Shown here: piece by piece, positions 62,248 through 64,000 of the stretch
How the letters are laid out: each line of letters begins with the position of its first letter
Position numbering within the stretch: position 1 is the first letter of the stretch
Source of the DNA: Flavobacteriaceae bacterium MAR_2010_72
Lineage (GTDB): Bacteria; Bacteroidota; Bacteroidia; Flavobacteriales; Flavobacteriaceae
DNA length: 64,000 nt
NCBI GenBank assembly: GCA_003550275.1
Contig: QXCW01000002.1
Coordinates: forward strand, 62,001 to 126,000
Direction: 5' to 3'
Position numbers and translations under genes: made by a program
The notes under the pieces: model-generated
Seen by the model: the letters and a program-made list of their open reading frames with translations, nothing else
Told to the model about the DNA's origin: nothing
The model's database searches: none

Positions 62248-64000
62248 ATGAAACATTATTTACTCCTTATTGTTTTAATACTTCCTTTGATCTTTCAGGG
62301 TCAAGATTTTGAGAAAAGTTTAAAGAATATTCGAGAAGCCGAGGCTAAATCGGCACTCAAACGGATGTTGTTTAGAGCTAATATGAATACTGGTAATTAT
62401 GATGTAAAATATCACCGACTAGCGCTTAATGTTAATCCTTCTCAAACTACCATTTCTGGCGATGTTACGACCTATTTTGAAGCTAAAGAGAGCATGAATG
62501 ACATCACTTTTGATTTAGCAGATAACATGATCGTATCACAGGTGTTGCAACGTGGAGTCCCACTAACTTATGTTCAAAACACTAATGACGAGCTTATTAT
62601 TACCTTACCTGCAAGCCAGAGTCAAGGAGTTTTAGATTCATTAACCATAAGTTATTCTGGAAATCCTATAAGTTCAGGTTTTGGTTCTTTTGAAGTTAAT
62701 ACCCACAATGGTGATCCTGTGCTTTGGACCTTATCGGAGCCTTATGGTGCCAAAGGTTGGTGGCCATGTAAACAAGATTTGATTGATAAAATAGATTCTA
62801 TAAATGTGTTTATAACCGCCCCTCAATTTAACCCTTCAAACGAAGAATATATCGCAGTGTCTAATGGCTTGGAACAGAGTCAGGTGATTAATGGGTTGGA
62901 GAAAACCACCCATTTTAAGCATAGGTATCCAATTCCAGCATACCTCATTGCGATAGCAGTAACAAATTATGAAGTTTATACTCACAATGTTCCAAATAAT
63001 GGCAATCCTTTTGAAATTGTAAATTATGTGTATCCTGAAAATTTAGCTTCAGCACAAGCGAGTACGCCTGTTACTGTTGATATTATTAATTTGTTTACTG
63101 ATTTATTTGAAGAATATCCTTTTGCAAATGAAAAATATGGCCATGCCCAATTTGGATGGGGCGGCGGTATGGAGCATACAACCGTTTCTTTCATGGGCAG
63201 TTTTGGCGAAAATCTAATTGCGCATGAATTGGCCCATCAATGGTTTGGTAATAAAATTACTTGTGGTAGCTGGAAAGATATTTGGTTAAACGAAGGCTTT
63301 GCAACCTACCTATCTGGTCTTGCGCGTGAACATTTAGTTATTAGCGGGGATTTTAAAACTTGGAAACAACAGCGCATCTCCTCAATTACCTCTCAGCCCA
63401 ACGGTTCAGTATATTTAACCGATGCCGATACGACTAGTGTAGGCAGAATTTTTAATGGAAGGTTGAGTTATGATAAAGGTGCCATGGTGTTGCATATGTT
63501 ACGCAAGAAATTAGGCGATATCGATTTTTATCAAGGACTAAAAAACTATTTAAGTGATGCCAATCACGCTTTTGCCTATGCAAAAACGGCAGATTTTATT
63601 GGAATAATGGAAACAACCAGCGGGCAAAACTTAACAGAATTCTTCAATGACTGGTTGTATAATCAAGGGTACCCAAGTTATAACATTGTATGGAGCCAAT
63701 CGGGAAATCAACTAAACACATTGATTTCACAAACGCAAAGTGACCCTTCGGTATCGTTTTTTGAGGTTGAACTTCCTATAAAAGTACATGGTACATTAGG
63801 GGAAGCATTGGATATTACCCTTAACAATACATTTAATAATCAGGCATTTTCAAATACGGTGAATTTTACGATTTCTTCAATAGAGTTTGACCCTGTAGCT
63901 GATGTGATTTCAAAAAACAATTCGGTGACTTTAAGTTTAAACGGTTCAGAATTCAATACGAGCATAACAGTTTTCCCTAATCCGTCAAATCACTTATTCA
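62248..64000 (+). CDS. M1 family aminopeptidase with T9SS C-terminal signal, cut by the window end
   Basis: 584 codons are visible from the ATG at 62248; the stop is outside the window. Signal peptide (about 1-18; LPLIFQGQ). M1 domains: GGMEH substrate-anchoring motif near residue 308, then the zinc site HELAHQW starting at residue 326 with the distal Glu in WLNEGFA. It cleaves N-terminal amino acids from peptides. The last visible residues, SITVFPNPSNHLF, begin a type A T9SS sorting domain, so the protein is secreted by the type IX system and probably surface-attached or released. Confidence 0.95.
   Translation, partial: MKHYLLLIVLILPLIFQGQDFEKSLKNIREAEAKSALKRMLFRANMNTGNYDVKYHRLALNVNPSQTTISGDVTTYFEAKESMNDITFDLADNMIVSQVLQRGVPLTYVQNTNDELIITLPASQSQGVLDSLTISYSGNPISSGFGSFEVNTHNGDPVLWTLSEPYGAKGWWPCKQDLIDKIDSINVFITAPQFNPSNEEYIAVSNGLEQSQVINGLEKTTHFKHRYPIPAYLIAIAVTNYEVYTHNVPNNGNPFEIVNYVYPENLASAQASTPVTVDIINLFTDLFEEYPFANEKYGHAQFGWGGGMEHTTVSFMGSFGENLIAHELAHQWFGNKITCGSWKDIWLNEGFATYLSGLAREHLVISGDFKTWKQQRISSITSQPNGSVYLTDADTTSVGRIFNGRLSYDKGAMVLHMLRKKLGDIDFYQGLKNYLSDANHAFAYAKTADFIGIMETTSGQNLTEFFNDWLYNQGYPSYNIVWSQSGNQLNTLISQTQSDPSVSFFEVELPIKVHGTLGEALDITLNNTFNNQAFSNTVNFTISSIEFDPVADVISKNNSVTLSLNGSEFNTSITVFPNPSNHLF

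Overview
The window is chromosomal DNA from a low-GC member of the Bacteroidota, almost certainly a (probably marine) Flavobacteriaceae. The evidence is the gliding lipoprotein GldH, an M1 peptidase ending in a type IX secretion (T9SS) C-terminal sorting signal, SPOR and HU-CCDC81 proteins, a PA0069-type radical SAM protein, and promoters of the Bacteroidota form TTG-N19-21-TAnnTTTG. No rRNA, tRNA, CRISPR array, prophage or transposase gene was recognised. Gene density is high and most genes are housekeeping or envelope genes.

Layout. 1-6.3 kb: DUF4292 lipoprotein-type gene (cut by the window edge), an EnvC-like coiled-coil/LytM protein, an acyl-CoA thioesterase, an HU-CCDC81/SPOR protein, dprA, trpS and a PlsC-type acyltransferase. 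6.4-8.9 kb: a small lipoprotein, an ECF sigma factor and a protein that joins an inner-membrane anchor to an outer-membrane barrel, plausibly a trans-envelope signalling unit. 9-10.4 kb: recA and a 474-bp gap holding a 30-codon ORF with a strong terminator. 10.5-15.6 kb: trhO, then ricT-gldH-PBP1A, tightly packed. 15.7-17.9 kb: scoA and scoB, split by a four-helix-bundle (S23-type) gene with repeat flanks, then a hairpin-rich imperfect tandem repeat. 17.9-26.3 kb: a double-ATPase peptide ABC protein, a PolB-type exonuclease, a small membrane protein, penicillin acylase, ogt, a CNNM/CorC-type protein, and a barrel protein paired with a Big2/DM13 lipoprotein.

26.4-41.5 kb is the haem region. 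A minus-strand operon runs hemA, hemC-hemD fusion, hemE, an EI24/CysZ-like membrane protein, a GNAT acetyltransferase, hemF, hemB. On the other strand, starting from a divergent AraC regulator, come a ThuA protein, hemH, a MATE exporter, a large sortilin-like secreted protein and hemJ. Together these cover the path from glutamyl-tRNA to protohaem except hemL, which is not in the window. A perfect 12-bp inverted repeat with a T run, shaped like a terminator, lies inside the start of hemJ.

41.5-51.4 kb: an orphan NtrY-like histidine kinase, enoyl-CoA hydratase, a Tat-dependent Gfo/Idh/MocA oxidoreductase, a radical SAM protein, a secreted protein divergent from a cupin/AraC regulator, an HD hydrolase, a second PlsC-type acyltransferase, bacilliredoxin, a TerB-DnaJ protein and a DksA/TraR-type zinc-finger protein.

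51.4-62.1 kb is a metal-uptake region: a six-gene minus-strand operon (mntR-type regulator, outer-membrane barrel, TroA-like binding protein, ATPase, two permeases with winged-helix-like tails), an S9 peptidase, and feoA-feoB with a small Cys-rich FeoB partner. A 16-bp inverted repeat sits just downstream of the mntR -7 element, and a similar but weaker one lies in the same place at feoA. An SCO protein (cytochrome oxidase copper assembly) and a T9SS-exported M1 peptidase, cut by the window end, close the window.
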